Source of the DNA: Amphirosellinia nigrospora
Taxonomy: Eukaryota; Ascomycota; Sordariomycetes; Xylariales; Xylariaceae
Reading direction: 5' to 3'
Length of the DNA: 64,000 nt
Assembly: GCA_004123355.1 (NCBI GenBank)
Contig: SCHM01000001.1
Location: 4,332,001 to 4,396,000 of the forward strand
The position numbers were made by a program, and so were the translations under genes. Below the pieces are notes generated by a model. The model saw only the letters and a program-made list of their open reading frames with translations. It made no database searches and was not told the origin of the DNA. This document shows, piece after piece, positions 48,976-59,618 of the stretch (position 1 is the first letter of the stretch; the number at the start of each line of letters is the position of its first letter).

Positions 48976-50628
48976 TAGCTTTCCTATACATCGGGCAGGT
49001 ATTCGTACTGATAGAGCTGAGGCCAAAGACGAGGCTTATGGCCAAGGTGGCTTTTATATACGAAGATAAGAACTACTGCCTAGGCAGTTTAAGTTTACGG
49101 TCGCCTACCTACCTCTTCAAGACTTGCTACAGCCTCGGAGTTCTTAACCAGGACTCCCTCCGAGGCTGAGACACTGCATATTGTGTGTATAATGATACGA
49201 GTTCAACTATTTATGAAGCTTCACACCTCCGCTGCTTACGCGTTTATTTCTTTTCTCGTGGTGCATTTCGGTTAGAGGGCCGTGTCGCGTGGCACGTACG
49301 TCGCTAGCAACCTGCCCCTGAGTTGAAACGGTGTGGTTTGTAGCACCTTATTAGGTCGCATGATCCAAACGGTGACAATCCCGAGTTTCTTAGTTGGTCG
49401 GGAATGATTCAAAAATACTTCTGTTCGTCAATTACAAGAATGCAACGACAGTTGCGAACTCAGTTTGTCTAGTACAGCCATACAGTATACTAATCATATG
49501 CGAGCGTTCCTCGTAAGCTTGCACCCTCATTTTCGGGTGTAGAATAGACACGAGTCAAACGATAGCTGATCTGTTTAATTTTGCACGCTGGCAGGAGAGC
49601 TAGATACACGACTCGATCGCTTGTCAATCGGACCGTTCCGACTTTAGCGAACTGGGTGTAACTCCGACGTGCGGGCACGCCAAAAATGGGAGGCTAGAAT
49701 ACTTGGTATACATAACTATTAATAGCAAGACTTACGACTTAAGCATGGGTTATGCCTGTAGTTAAGCAGGTATCTCTCAGCACGTTAAAGTCCCAAGAAG
49801 GATCTATAATATGAACGAATCGCCGAAGAGCTGTAGCAGATAAACTTATACCCCAGGAGGCACCGCGTTGCTACTGCGACCGGAGAAAATTCTGCTTCCT
49901 TATAAATTGTTGCCAAAGGGCTAGATGAGCCCAAACCCAACGCCTGGAGATGAGAAGAAAAAAACGAATAGAGATATGTGGTTGTTACTATGAATAGCTA
50001 ACCAGGCTCACGGATATAGGCAGAAACGTGGCCAGTAGTTTGGAAGGCCTTCCGTCTCCAAAAATGGATTGCACTCGCCTTAGCAGTGGAACATTGGATC
50101 CCACGTATTAATTGCTGTTTCTAGATTTCGACTAAGATCTTCGGATCATTGAGGTTGGCGCTTGGTTAATTGGGCTCTGCGCTGAAACAGAGTCCCCGAG
50201 TAAGTTGCAATTAGTCCAACGTAGCACAACGGCACAACAGTAAGATGTCGCCCGGATGAACAAACAAGTTCGCAACTGGTGGCCTGTTTACAATGCGGAA
50301 CAACTATATTCGGTGACAGGTAGGACAGAACGACAAATGACGTCGGCTAAGAAAGATGAGCCCATGTTACGGGAGGTGGTGGTACTGATTCCATTTAGCC
50401 TGCGAGCACAACCTCCTCCGTGTCTCCCTTTCGGAGAGCCAAAGGATGGGCAGTCGACTCGCAACCAAGAAGTGCGGATTATTATAAAGAGAAGAAAGCA
50501 ACAAGCGTCTGGAGGTCGGCAACGGCAATGAATTATCAGAAAAGCAGAATAGAAGCCAATTCACTCATTTGTCAAACGCTTACAGCCAATTCCGCCCATC
50601 AGCATAATCCCCCATCCCATCACATACA
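48976..50628. other. Intergenic
   Basis: 1.65 kb without a supported gene. A TATAAA box lies at 50483-50488, 141 bp before the next start. An open frame at 50256-50531 has no recognisable content. Confidence 0.5.
50483..50488 (+). promoter_or_regulatory. TATA box of the small secreted protein gene
   Basis: TATAAA followed by purine-rich sequence, 141 bp upstream of the ATG at 50629. Position is suitable for a fungal core promoter; the assignment is by distance only. Confidence 0.45.
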
Positions 50629-50910
50629 ATGTTCCGCCGATTCCTCCTCGTTTTCCTCTCACTCGTCGCGCTGGGCGTCAGCACGCCTGTCGGCTTGAAC
50701 CGCCCCAGAGCCGCCGCCATGTGCGCGAGGCTAGAAGGCATCTACGATGTCTGCGATACTATGCACTCGTTCCTGAGGTGCAGAGGCAATCGACCCATGA
50801 TGGCCTTCGACTGCGCGCAAGAGCCTGATCACTACTGCCTGATTCTAAATGACAAGGGCAGCTGCAACGGTCTGCTTCCGCCGCCTATGAACAATACTAC
50901 TCCTCACTAA
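50629..50910 (+). CDS. Small secreted cysteine-rich protein
   Basis: Intact, intronless gene of 93 residues. The start has a classic signal peptide (MFRRFLLVFLSLVALGVSTP), probably cut after VST or nearby. The mature part of about 70 residues has six cysteines in the pattern C-x10-C-x8-C-x10-C-x8-C-x10-C with the motif HSFLRCRGNRPMMAFDCA, suggesting three disulfides. The tail is Pro/Asn-rich with a possible N-glycosylation site (NNTT). I do not recognise a named family; small secreted proteins with similar spacing are common in filamentous fungi and many act outside the cell. No catalytic motif is visible. A TATA box lies upstream. Confidence 0.75.
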   Translation: MFRRFLLVFLSLVALGVSTPVGLNRPRAAAMCARLEGIYDVCDTMHSFLRCRGNRPMMAFDCAQEPDHYCLILNDKGSCNGLLPPPMNNTTPH

Positions 50911-52347
50911 GGCGCTTCTTGTCGGATTGGATGGCCTGGGATTTTATTATTTGTTTATCCGAACACCGACGGGGATATTTCGCAGCATGTCAAGCGAGAA
51001 TCAAGGCGTCGGGGCTTGAGGAACAAGATGGGTAAAACGTTTTACGATATCTATTGTTACTGGTAAATGCTTTGGAGCCTGGGCGGACTTGGGGGTTTAC
51101 ATTTACTTGGCGCTACAATGCGAACGCGCGACGGAAAAGTTGGAGACTGTATTCAACAAATAGAATTATGAACTTATTTCGGAGTCTACCTTGGGCGCTA
51201 CATGGTACCTCATAGCTTGGATATTCTCTGGCAGCTAGGAGAGTGGCAGTGTGGTTATCTCAATAATAGTCTGTTCGGGATAGAGCTGGACTTTGAACTC
51301 ATTCCTTGAAAGTCTCTTCGCCTCCATCAAGCACCAAAAATACCCACGTGATCTCAGAGGAATTGTGCGATTAATTCTTAAATAGAATGGAAAGAGTTCG
51401 CCTTGATAATGCCAATAGGCGCGATGATTATGACTAGGTACTTACGTAGGGGATGCGCTGAGAAACGGAAGTACACAGAGGAGAGCAATGATGTACTTGT
51501 ATATTGGAATATTAATTCACCTTCAAGAAAAGAAGGCAAAAAAAAAAAAGGAGCTTTGATACTGCCTCTTTTGAGAAGGTAGTCCGAGTTCTGGTTCTGG
51601 GACCGTGACCCTTGGCGATGTAACTTAGTGGCGTATGTTGCTTTTCAAGATCTCGCTAGATTCGTAGGAAGGGAAGGATGGCGCGTAATATTTCTTTTTA
51701 GTCTGTATGATAGTTAGCGTATAGTATCCTTCTAACTACCTACTCTTACCGGATCCCAAGATATACAAGTCGTATCTTTATTTGATAGCTATCTATTATA
51801 ACCAACCCAGCTTGAGAGTTGTAAACCATCTACATACTTAATAACTACAGTAGCCTGACGGATTTCTGAGAGCGACAGGGATATGTACAGATAAAAACCA
51901 ATCCTTTAGCATCCTTGCGTGCGTGCGGAATTATTGCCCCTCATTGGTACAAGCCGTGTAGCTTGAGATCCAGGCCCCAGGTTGTCCGGAGGCTCGACAG
52001 GGGTGATAAAGATCATTCGGCACATCTGTACAAGTCCCCTGACCGATTCACACCAACTTCCTAGAACAGCTTGGTAGAATGGAGACATCGTGACAGCGGC
52101 CGCGCTAACATCTGGTGCCCCTTTGTTTCTCCACTCTCAAGTAAACATCACAAGGGTATGCTTAAGAGTATGGATAGCCAACATGTGGATGCATCGTTGC
52201 ATTGAGGATTCCTTACCATGGGTTGTTATATTTATATATATACTGGTCATTGATCCGGGGCAGATTTCTATCTCGCTCAGTTGCTCTGTTGGGCATAGAG
52301 CTACTACGGTACAATTCATCCCTCATATACTGTAGCTTGTAGAAAAG
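50911..52347. other. Intergenic
   Basis: 1.4 kb without a supported gene. Includes an A run at about 51540-51550. Probably the 3' flank of the secreted protein gene and the promoter of the next gene. Confidence 0.5.
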
Positions 52348-53948
52348 ATGCGGACAACCATTTTGGGTTTTCTCACTTTCAACGTGGCACTTGTAAGATC
52401 GTGGTTCCTTGATATAGAGTGATGCTAACTCATCCAGGCCACGCCGATTGTACAACACCAGACAGTGCCTCAGCCAGCATCCCCTCAGTGTCACCTAATT
52501 TCACGGCCTCTTCAGCGCCTTCTAATCAGACGGCCCTTGTTACAGATGGCATCTCAAGCTGCGGCACTACCTGGATGGCAATCCCCGATGTAGCAATTGG
52601 GGCCGGTACCGATCTACGGAAGGGGTTCACCTCAGCTGTGAACCAATTCTGCGATCTGGCCAACGGGAAACTGTGGCGAGCCAAGGTTATTTGTCCATGG
52701 CTACAGAGGTTTTCCTAAACGCGGGATGAATCCATGACTTACGGTCTTGGGTTACGTGTATTGTGAGTAAACTCCAGGTTTGAAGTAAGTCATGACTCCT
52801 AACACTCGATAGTTGAGATCCATAACAAGCTTAGTTCACCCATACTGTTGATGGTAAGTTGGCCGATTTGCTAGTTATAGCTCAAGCACTGACATCGAAT
52901 AGCTGCTTCTTGTAAGACATATCTCGCAACGCTTTCTGCGTCGGGTGGCCAATGCTTCGGCACCACGAATATGGACACGAAAGGAGGGACGTATCAAGTT
53001 GGGACGAACGGCGTCAGTTACCACGCACTCGGTACACCGTTCCGCCCAATCAGGATGCCCTCAACAAGCTCCTTGCCACTACCGTGTTGACGGCCCAGAG
53101 TGTCAACAAAGGATCCGGTGCTCCACTCAACCCGTGCCTTGGATTCGCTGAACAGCGTCCTACCAGTTTCGTGTCATGCCAATGACTATGATCACGACAT
53201 CCCGGTGTTTAGGCTTTGAGCGCGGGCTGGCATTGGCATGGAGGCGGATGTCTGGCTCTTCCAAGGAGACGTCATCATCGGGCATCTTCTTCCCACACTA
53301 GGCAGAACTCTCCGCGCGCAGTATGTTAATCCTCTGAAGGCGATCATCGACCACAACGGAGGGTCCGTGTACAAATCTCGGCCGGGCCAAACGCTTGTTT
53401 TACTCGTCGACTTCAAGACCAGCGACACAGGTACGCTAGACGCTGTTGTTACAGCACTGGATCCGCTACGCCAGGCGGATATCTAAGCAGGCTAGAAGGT
53501 GGCGCGTTTGTTAAAAAGGCCATCACAGTTGTGGCCAGTGGCAGCGCGCCCTTCGATCGAATCTCCACGGGCGACGGTGTACCTCAACGCGATATCTTCT
53601 ACGATGCGAATCTCGGCGCTCTCAGCGGGGCGACTTATACATCGCAAAACTCTTACGTCGCCTCGGCGGATTTCCAGGATGTGGTGGGAGATGCCCAGAC
53701 ACCAACTTTGACTACTGCTCAGATGAATACGATCACCTCCCAAGTGAGCCAGGCTCATGCGAAAGGGCTGGTTGCTCGATACTGTGAGTTTCAAGCATAC
53801 TCTTCCTGTTGTTTTTGGTTATCTAACGTCTTCGGCTATAGGGAATTTGCCCGGTGAATACCTATGGGAGTCATTGAAAGCGCTGGGGGTCGATTTACTC
53901 AATGCCGACGATTTATCTAATACTGCCAGACTACCACGGATACAATAG
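52348..53948 (+). CDS. Secreted protein: unnamed Cys domain joined to an AIM6-like PLC-fold phosphodiesterase
   Basis: Exon 1 (52348-52392) encodes a signal peptide (MRTTILGFLTFNVAL), spliced by a 45-bp intron to ATPIVQHQTVPQP. The next part has SSCGTTWMAIPDVAIGAG, a 41-bp exon with FEIHNKLSSPILLM (52813-52853, flanked by 50- and 49-bp introns) and CFGTTNMDTKGGTYQVGTNG, then SYHALG. I cannot name this domain. About 40 residues later comes a TIM-barrel phosphodiesterase like AIM6: HANDYDHDIPVF (metal-binding His/Asn/Asp), MEADVWLFQGDVIIGH, GQTLVLLVDFKTSDTG, QRDIFYDANLG and, across a 58-bp intron (53784-53841), RYWNLPGEYLWESLKALGVD then LLNADDL. Stop at 53946. Several single-base breaks. The two parts may be one gene or two; no stop-plus-promoter gap is visible between them. 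Confidence 0.6.
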
Positions 53949-54734
53949 GTAGTAGGTAGGGTATAACGAGAACACGATTGAGGCAATTTCGCAAGCTTGA
54001 ATGAATATAAACATAAATTTTTATTTGGAGAATGGTGGGCAAGTTGTTATGTTTATGGTCTAAGTGGAAGGCCCTATTGAAATAGTTAAGCAGCATGACT
54101 TTCCTATGTGCTCAATAATCATGAAGTAAGCATTTTAGAACTTGTAAAATCTCATCATGTTGATTGGTGATCCCTAAGTACTTATGTAACCTACCTAGCA
54201 TGATGCGGGGTTCAGCCACTGTCTATAGAACTACTATGTCAGTAAGGCACCGCCTAGGTTAGTCTATATTAAGTTTAGCCCACCCGTAGCTTAAGATATA
54301 GTTGCTTGCCTAGTCATTCCATTCTCGGCCGAGCAGGTGTCATTGATTATAAATGAGCAGTGAAGTTTTACCATGAAGCCGACACAATTATTTTGGGAAA
54401 CGCAAGATGTCAGATGGAGACGTAGAAGTTAGTGTTGGAGACAATGCTGTGGAGCGCCTTCTTCTAGATTCTTCGAACAAGCTGCATCGCAACTTAGTAA
54501 TGGAGCTAGTGGTCCGGTTGCGCAGAATTGCCTAAACGGTACTGTATTGTTGTCTTCCATTGCTTTTTTCTCTCTTTTCCCTCCAGCTGGAAGTTTGTGG
54601 GTACGGCGACCTGCAGGTCGGGGAGTAACGCTGAGTGCTGGTTGTGTATAGATAAGACACTTGGAGACCGGGAAAAACAAATAGGACAGCAGAATCTTGT
54701 ACTTCTCTTTTCCGCCCACAAACGAAACCCGCAA
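53949..54734. other. Intergenic
   Basis: 3' flank with TAGGTAGTAGGTAGG repeats at 53948-53962, AT-rich to 54380, then the promoter of the MFS gene. No gene seen. Confidence 0.5.
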
Positions 54735-56466
54735 ATGGCCTCTCCATCATCGCTTATGGCGAAGCCTCTCAAGGCTGTCTCCCCTCACGTCGACGTCGAA
54801 TCTCGGAAGAGACTAGTGGCGATGGAGATGTCACAGACATTGGAAGAGATGTGCTCGAGCGACGCTTACGGCTAAAAGTCGACCTACGACTATGCACCAT
54901 CGCAGGCATATTATGCTCGCTGAACTTGCTGGATTCGGTGTTATCAGCTCGGCCGCCGTGACATCGTTGCCCAAGGACTTGGGACTGACGGGGAATCGCT
55001 TTAGCATCGCCATCTTCATCTTCACCATCAGTTCCATTGCCTTTCAGCTACCATCGACGCTAGCCGTGCGCACTTTTGGTCCGCGACTATGGTTCTCCTT
55101 CATAACTTTCTCATTCGGCATCATCACAATGGCCACCGCTTTCATCCAGACCTGGCAGCAGATGATTGCTTTACGCGTTCTGCTCGGCGCTGCCATGAGT
55201 GGGATTTATCCCGGGTTGACATACCTAATTTCGACGTGGTATCCTCGCCGAGAACAGCAGACACGTTTCGCATTCCTGCAAATTGGCGAGGTCGTCATTT
55301 TGGCGACAGGTGGAATCGTCAATTTCGGGCTTAACCAATTGAACGGCCGGGCGGTCTCGCTGGTTGGCGATTACATGTTTTTAGTGCAAGGTCTCATCTC
55401 GATCGTGATCGGCCTGATCACTTACGTTTGGATGGTCGACTTTCCGGAAAATTCCATAAATCCTTCTGGTTCCTGACAGCCAAAGAACAAGAGCTTGCCG
55501 TTTGCCCGTATAAATGCGGATCGCAAAGACGTCGAGATTGAAGAGTTCGCTTGGTCCAAAGTTTTTGGTGCGTATTTTCTCGGAGCCATCTTATTATTTG
55601 GCAGCTTTCGGAGCACAATATTCACTTCTTCGGATGAAAGAACGTCTAGAAGCTTCTGAAACCCGTATTAATCCCGCTCTAGATGGCGATAGCTGACTCC
55701 ATATGTTGCAGTCCATGCTAAGGATCCGAAGATCTTACGGTTTTGCGGTTATGTTTTTTCTGCTCAACCTCGTCTCTACGAGCTTATCGTATTTTTGCCT
55801 CAAATTTTACAAAACGGAATTAGGCGTGAGTGAAATCATTACAATTTCCCCCTTTTTCTTTATTCTTTTGTTCGTTGCTATTCCACTTCGATAAGCGTTA
55901 TCTATTGTCAGGTATTTCTATAAATACTAACTTCGATGTGTATATTAAGTTTAGCGAAAATCAAGCGATTCTTTCTCAACGCTCCGCCATACTACTATGC
56001 TGTGATACCGGTACTCCTCTCCTCCATCGTAGGAGACAAGTTCCGCGTCAGGGGGCCAGTCATTGTTTTCACTGTGTTACCCTGATTGTCGGCTTTAGTT
56101 TGCTAGGGTTTTGCCAGCCAGGACGCCGTGCGATATCTTGGCACCTTCCTGGCACGGGCGCCTATGTTTCGAACTGGGCTGCCTTGTCTGCGTATCAGGC
56201 AAATAACAACTGGGCAATGGAAGCGTGCCTTCACCGCAGCCACGGTTACGGCTCTGAATGGGGCCGGTGGTATTGCCGGCAGCTTCATTGTTCGATCTGA
56301 GGAGGCACCTCGTTACCCCACGGCTATATACGTGTCCATCGGTTCACACATCTTAATGATAGCCATCGTGGCGTTGTTCTCCGTGTATTTCCACTTCGCC
56401 AACAAGCTAGCTGCGAGTGGCAAGAAGGTACTCGAGGGAGTTGAGGGGTTTAGATACACCCTTTAA
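54735..56466 (+). CDS. MFS transporter, DAL5-type, second copy
   Basis: Plasma-membrane carrier of the same broad group as the gene at 24465. Start at 54735; a hydrophilic N-terminus leads, across frame changes, to VLERRLRLKVDLRLCTIAGI and LLDS (TM1). One frame then runs 54892-55476: SSAAVTSLPKDLGLTGNRFS, RVLLGAAMSGIYPGLTYLIS, TWYPRREQQTRFAF and VWMVDFPENS, giving TM2-TM6. An intron near 55664-55710 precedes the middle loop (VHAKDPKILRF) and TM7, and another near 55830-55960 precedes APPYYYAVIPVLLSSIVGDK. The end has TTGQWKRAFTAATVTALNG and AGGIAGSFIVR, closing in VEGFRYTL at 56464. Frame breaks include GG at 54937-54938 and the T run at 55792-55796. Convergent with the ferric reductase gene. 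Substrate not visible. Confidence 0.82.
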
Positions 56467-56658
56467 TTCATTATTGACAAACCTATATACCAATAGAACT
56501 CTAACCGCATTACTATAGACATAGGTACTCAGTGCTCTTCTTTCTATCGCTATGCTCAAATATAATAGTACCAGCAACCAAAAAATCCCGGCTTTAAGTG
56601 TCAGAGTACCATGTTCACTGGCGCGTACTTACGTAGAAAGACTCGCACATCATGAGCA

Positions 56659-58567
56659 TTACCAGCCAAACTTCTCTACACGCAAATCAATATCTATACC
56701 AGACCGAAGCTGATGCGCGCAGGCATTTCTCACGGTCCTATTAAGCCCATCTGGCCCTGATACTACCACGCCGATATCAGTGATATAGGCGCTGGCAACC
56801 TCCGAGACGTATCTAGCAACATCGGGTCTACCCGCTTCGACGGTAGGCTGAGGAATAGTAATATGGACACCAGCTTGCCGCAGTTTATCTAAGCGATCTG
56901 TAGATAACCATGATCGCTGAGATCTAGAATGAATAACCCACATGAAATGGATTTGTCGCTTCCCTGGGTGTACTACCGCCAGATCCCAGAGAAGGGGGAA
57001 CACAACCGCCAGGCCGGACCCGCCGGCGATGATTATGGCTGACTTGCTCGCCCGAAGCGCATTAATGGGGTCTTGTGATCCATAAGGTCCGTCTACTCTA
57101 ACGGAAATAGTAGAGTTGAGTTGTGCATGTATGAGTAACTCCGACGTGAATCCAGAATAAGCTCGGATTAAGAGGTCGAACTGCGCTGACAGGTCGCCAT
57201 GGCTCGGAGCTGCGGATGCGATTGTAAACGGATGTGCTTGCAATGCGTTACTTCCGCCAAATTTGGGGATCGATATGAAGACGTGGTCAGCAGGATGCCA
57301 TCCGTATAGAATGTTGCGGCCAAAAGACCGCCGAAGCATCTTCTGCCTCTCTACTCGCGGTATAGCCCAATTGGCCGACAGTAACACCGTGTCGCCGTCT
57401 TCAAGAACCTTGATGTTAGCAGCGATAACGGCCGACTTCAAGCCTATCCTCCACACAATCCGATCCAAGACGAAGATCACGAGCGACGCCAGGACGTACG
57501 GTCGGCTTGTGGAGAAGTGCAGCCAGAGAAAAAGGAGCGCCGCGATTTGCAAGAGGACATGAGAAGCGAGAAACAACTCATACCACCTCTGACGGAAACT
57601 CGCAAGCGACGTGAAGTAGAGAAACTCATATGACACGAATGCGCCTATCCCAAGAAGTATCAAGGGATGCGTGAAATATTCCCAGAGGCTTCGAGTTGCC
57701 AGCCATTCGGGTTCAAGGTACAGCCTCCAAATCAACATGCCCGCGAAATGCACGAGGGCCTCGAGGCACATCAACTCGCCCACTCGGCGGTGGTATATAT
57801 TAAGCGCCTCATACGAACGGCCCGTGAGTAGTTTCAGGGGCTGATTCTTGGCCGCCAGGAGATACAAGAGTGGCAGGTTCACTATGAATACGTATCCTGC
57901 GCGGTCGGCGAATGCGAAAAAATAGCGCAGCTCAAGGGGGAGCTTGAAGAGATGGATAAAGCCGTTGAGGCCGTAATATCCGATCACGAAGAGCGATGTT
58001 GCGTTCGAGGGTAGCGAGCGGTTGATCAATGGTATCGGGCGCGGCTGGTACATCAGCCATGAATGAATAATAGCAAATATGCTAGTTTCGATCGGCTTGG
58101 GCGGCCAGTCCTGTCGGACCCCAAGCAGCGGCTGCCGTTCAGCATCGGCATATGCATCCTTGGGATAGGTGGCTCGCGACGATAGTGAGCCCTCCAGAGT
58201 GCTACTAGAAGAGGAATCGGCGCTATGTTCACTATCCTCGGCTGCCCCGGGAACTGTATCGCCGCCATCGCCTATACGGACTCTCTCGATCGCTAGTCTT
58301 TTATGACTCCTTCTAATGCTTTGATAAATATATGATATGGCAAAAAAATAGAATAATTAGAAGAACTAAGTTATACGAAGCGACGATGGTGCGACCGTCA
58401 AGGATATACTGGATTAAATCCCGTAAATACTCTAATTTCTCAGGATCATCCAAGGGTAACTCGGGAGCTGTTGTAACTCGGAGGGGAGATGCAAGTTGGG
58501 ACGTCCTGAGGCTTTGGCGAAAGACATCGCGTGCCCATTCTCTATCGCCAATGCTAAGTCCTGGCAT
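56659..58567 (-). CDS. Ferric/cupric reductase (FRE family, NOX-like)
   Basis: Plasma-membrane flavocytochrome that moves electrons from NADPH through FAD and two hemes to reduce Fe(III) or Cu(II) outside the cell. ATG at 58567; N-terminus DREWARDVFRQSLRTSQLAS, a first hydrophobic segment, then a frame change at the seven-A run 58342-58348 (one base too many) and a Ser-rich charged loop. The rest is 464 unbroken codons from an internal Met at 58053. The heme histidines are at positions 88, 102, 165 and 179 of that block: two pairs, each spaced 14. Then FAD site HPFTIAS, NADPH-side GGSGLAVVFPLLWDL, GVVVSGPDGLNRTVR and the terminal VEKFGW. About 635 residues and no intron. Divergent from the DUF218 gene and convergent with the MFS gene. 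Iron regulation is likely by family; I saw no clear GATA-factor site. Confidence 0.9.
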
Positions 58568-58900
58568 GATTGCGACACGACGAACGGGCTCGCTTAGTCT
58601 GTCCACCTTCAGGGCTTTAGAAGAGAAAGTCTAACGGAGGGCCTCGAGGATCTTATCAGATTGATAGCCGGGATACCTGGTCCCTGTGGATCATCTCCGT
58701 GGGGCAACGCGTATCTTTTTGCTCTCTGTGCGTTTCTAGAGGCCGACCAAAGCAGTCGGGCCCATTTGGTCAGATCATGGGCCGATTGCGCGAGACCAAA
58801 TCAACTATCAACTCCGACCTTCACGGACGTTATCACCTGTGTACGGCAGTGTGCCGCGGTTGACAGGGGTCGGTGAATTAGGCCCCTAACCACCTATCTA
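58568..58900. other. Shared divergent promoter
   Basis: 333 bp between the ferric reductase (-) and DUF218 (+) genes; no further feature identified. Confidence 0.5.
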
Positions 58901-59567
58901 ATGTCAGCAGGCGTTGTAGCAATGCCAGATGTACAGCAGGATGCTGAGACACTCTACGATATCACCAGCTACACGCGAACATTGAGCAAAAGGCAGATGC
59001 CGTTTTCTGCCTGTGCAGCCTCGACACGCGCGTGGCGGAGCGGGCCGCTCAATTATTTCTTGACGGCTACGGCGACTACCTCATTTTCTCTGGGGGTCGG
59101 GCAAGCTGACCCACGGCCGCTTCGACAAGCCCGAAGCCGAAGTCTTCGCAGATATCGCCCGTGGAATGGGTATACCTGCGGCGAAGCTTATAGTTGAGCC
59201 TCGATCGACCAACACTGGCGAGAATGTGCGCTATACGTACGCCCTCCTTCAAGAAAAACAGCTATCTTTGCGCTCGTTCATCCTCGTCCAAAAACCCTAC
59301 ATGGAACGCAGAACATACGCAACATTTAAAAAGCAGTGGCCCGACCAAACCACCGAGATCCTCGTGACATCACCACGGTTGAGCTGGAAGGAGTATCCGA
59401 ATAGGGAAAATCCAATAGATTTGGTCATTAATATAGCAGTTGGTGACCTAATTCGAATACGAGATTACCCAGCGAAAGGTTTCCAGATCCACCAGGACAT
59501 CCCAGACGAGGTTTGGGCAGCAGCGCAGCGATTGATTCAGAGAGGATACAACAGTCACTTGCCATAG
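58901..59567 (+). CDS. DUF218 (YdcF/SanA-like) protein
   Basis: Rossmann-like fold domain found in bacterial YdcF and SanA and in fungal proteins; substrate unknown. Start at 58901 gives VVAMPDVQQDAETLYD; after frame changes it reads YHQLHANIEQKADAVFCLCS, DTRVAERAAQLFLDGYGDYL, IFSGG, then KLTHGRFDKPEAEVFADIAR. From 59166 one frame is unbroken: GIPAAKLIVEPRSTNTGENV, the family core (Glu-x-x-Ser/Thr, Thr-x-Glu-Asn), FILVQKPYMERRTYATFKKQ and a charged C-terminus to 59567. About 222 residues, no signal peptide seen and no intron. At least three single-base breaks in the first 260 bases. Convergent with the FAD monooxygenase gene. Confidence 0.8.
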
Positions 59568-59618
59568 CTCATATTTTATATTGTTTTCTCTACGCGCCGC
59601 AATAGATGGCATTGTTGT

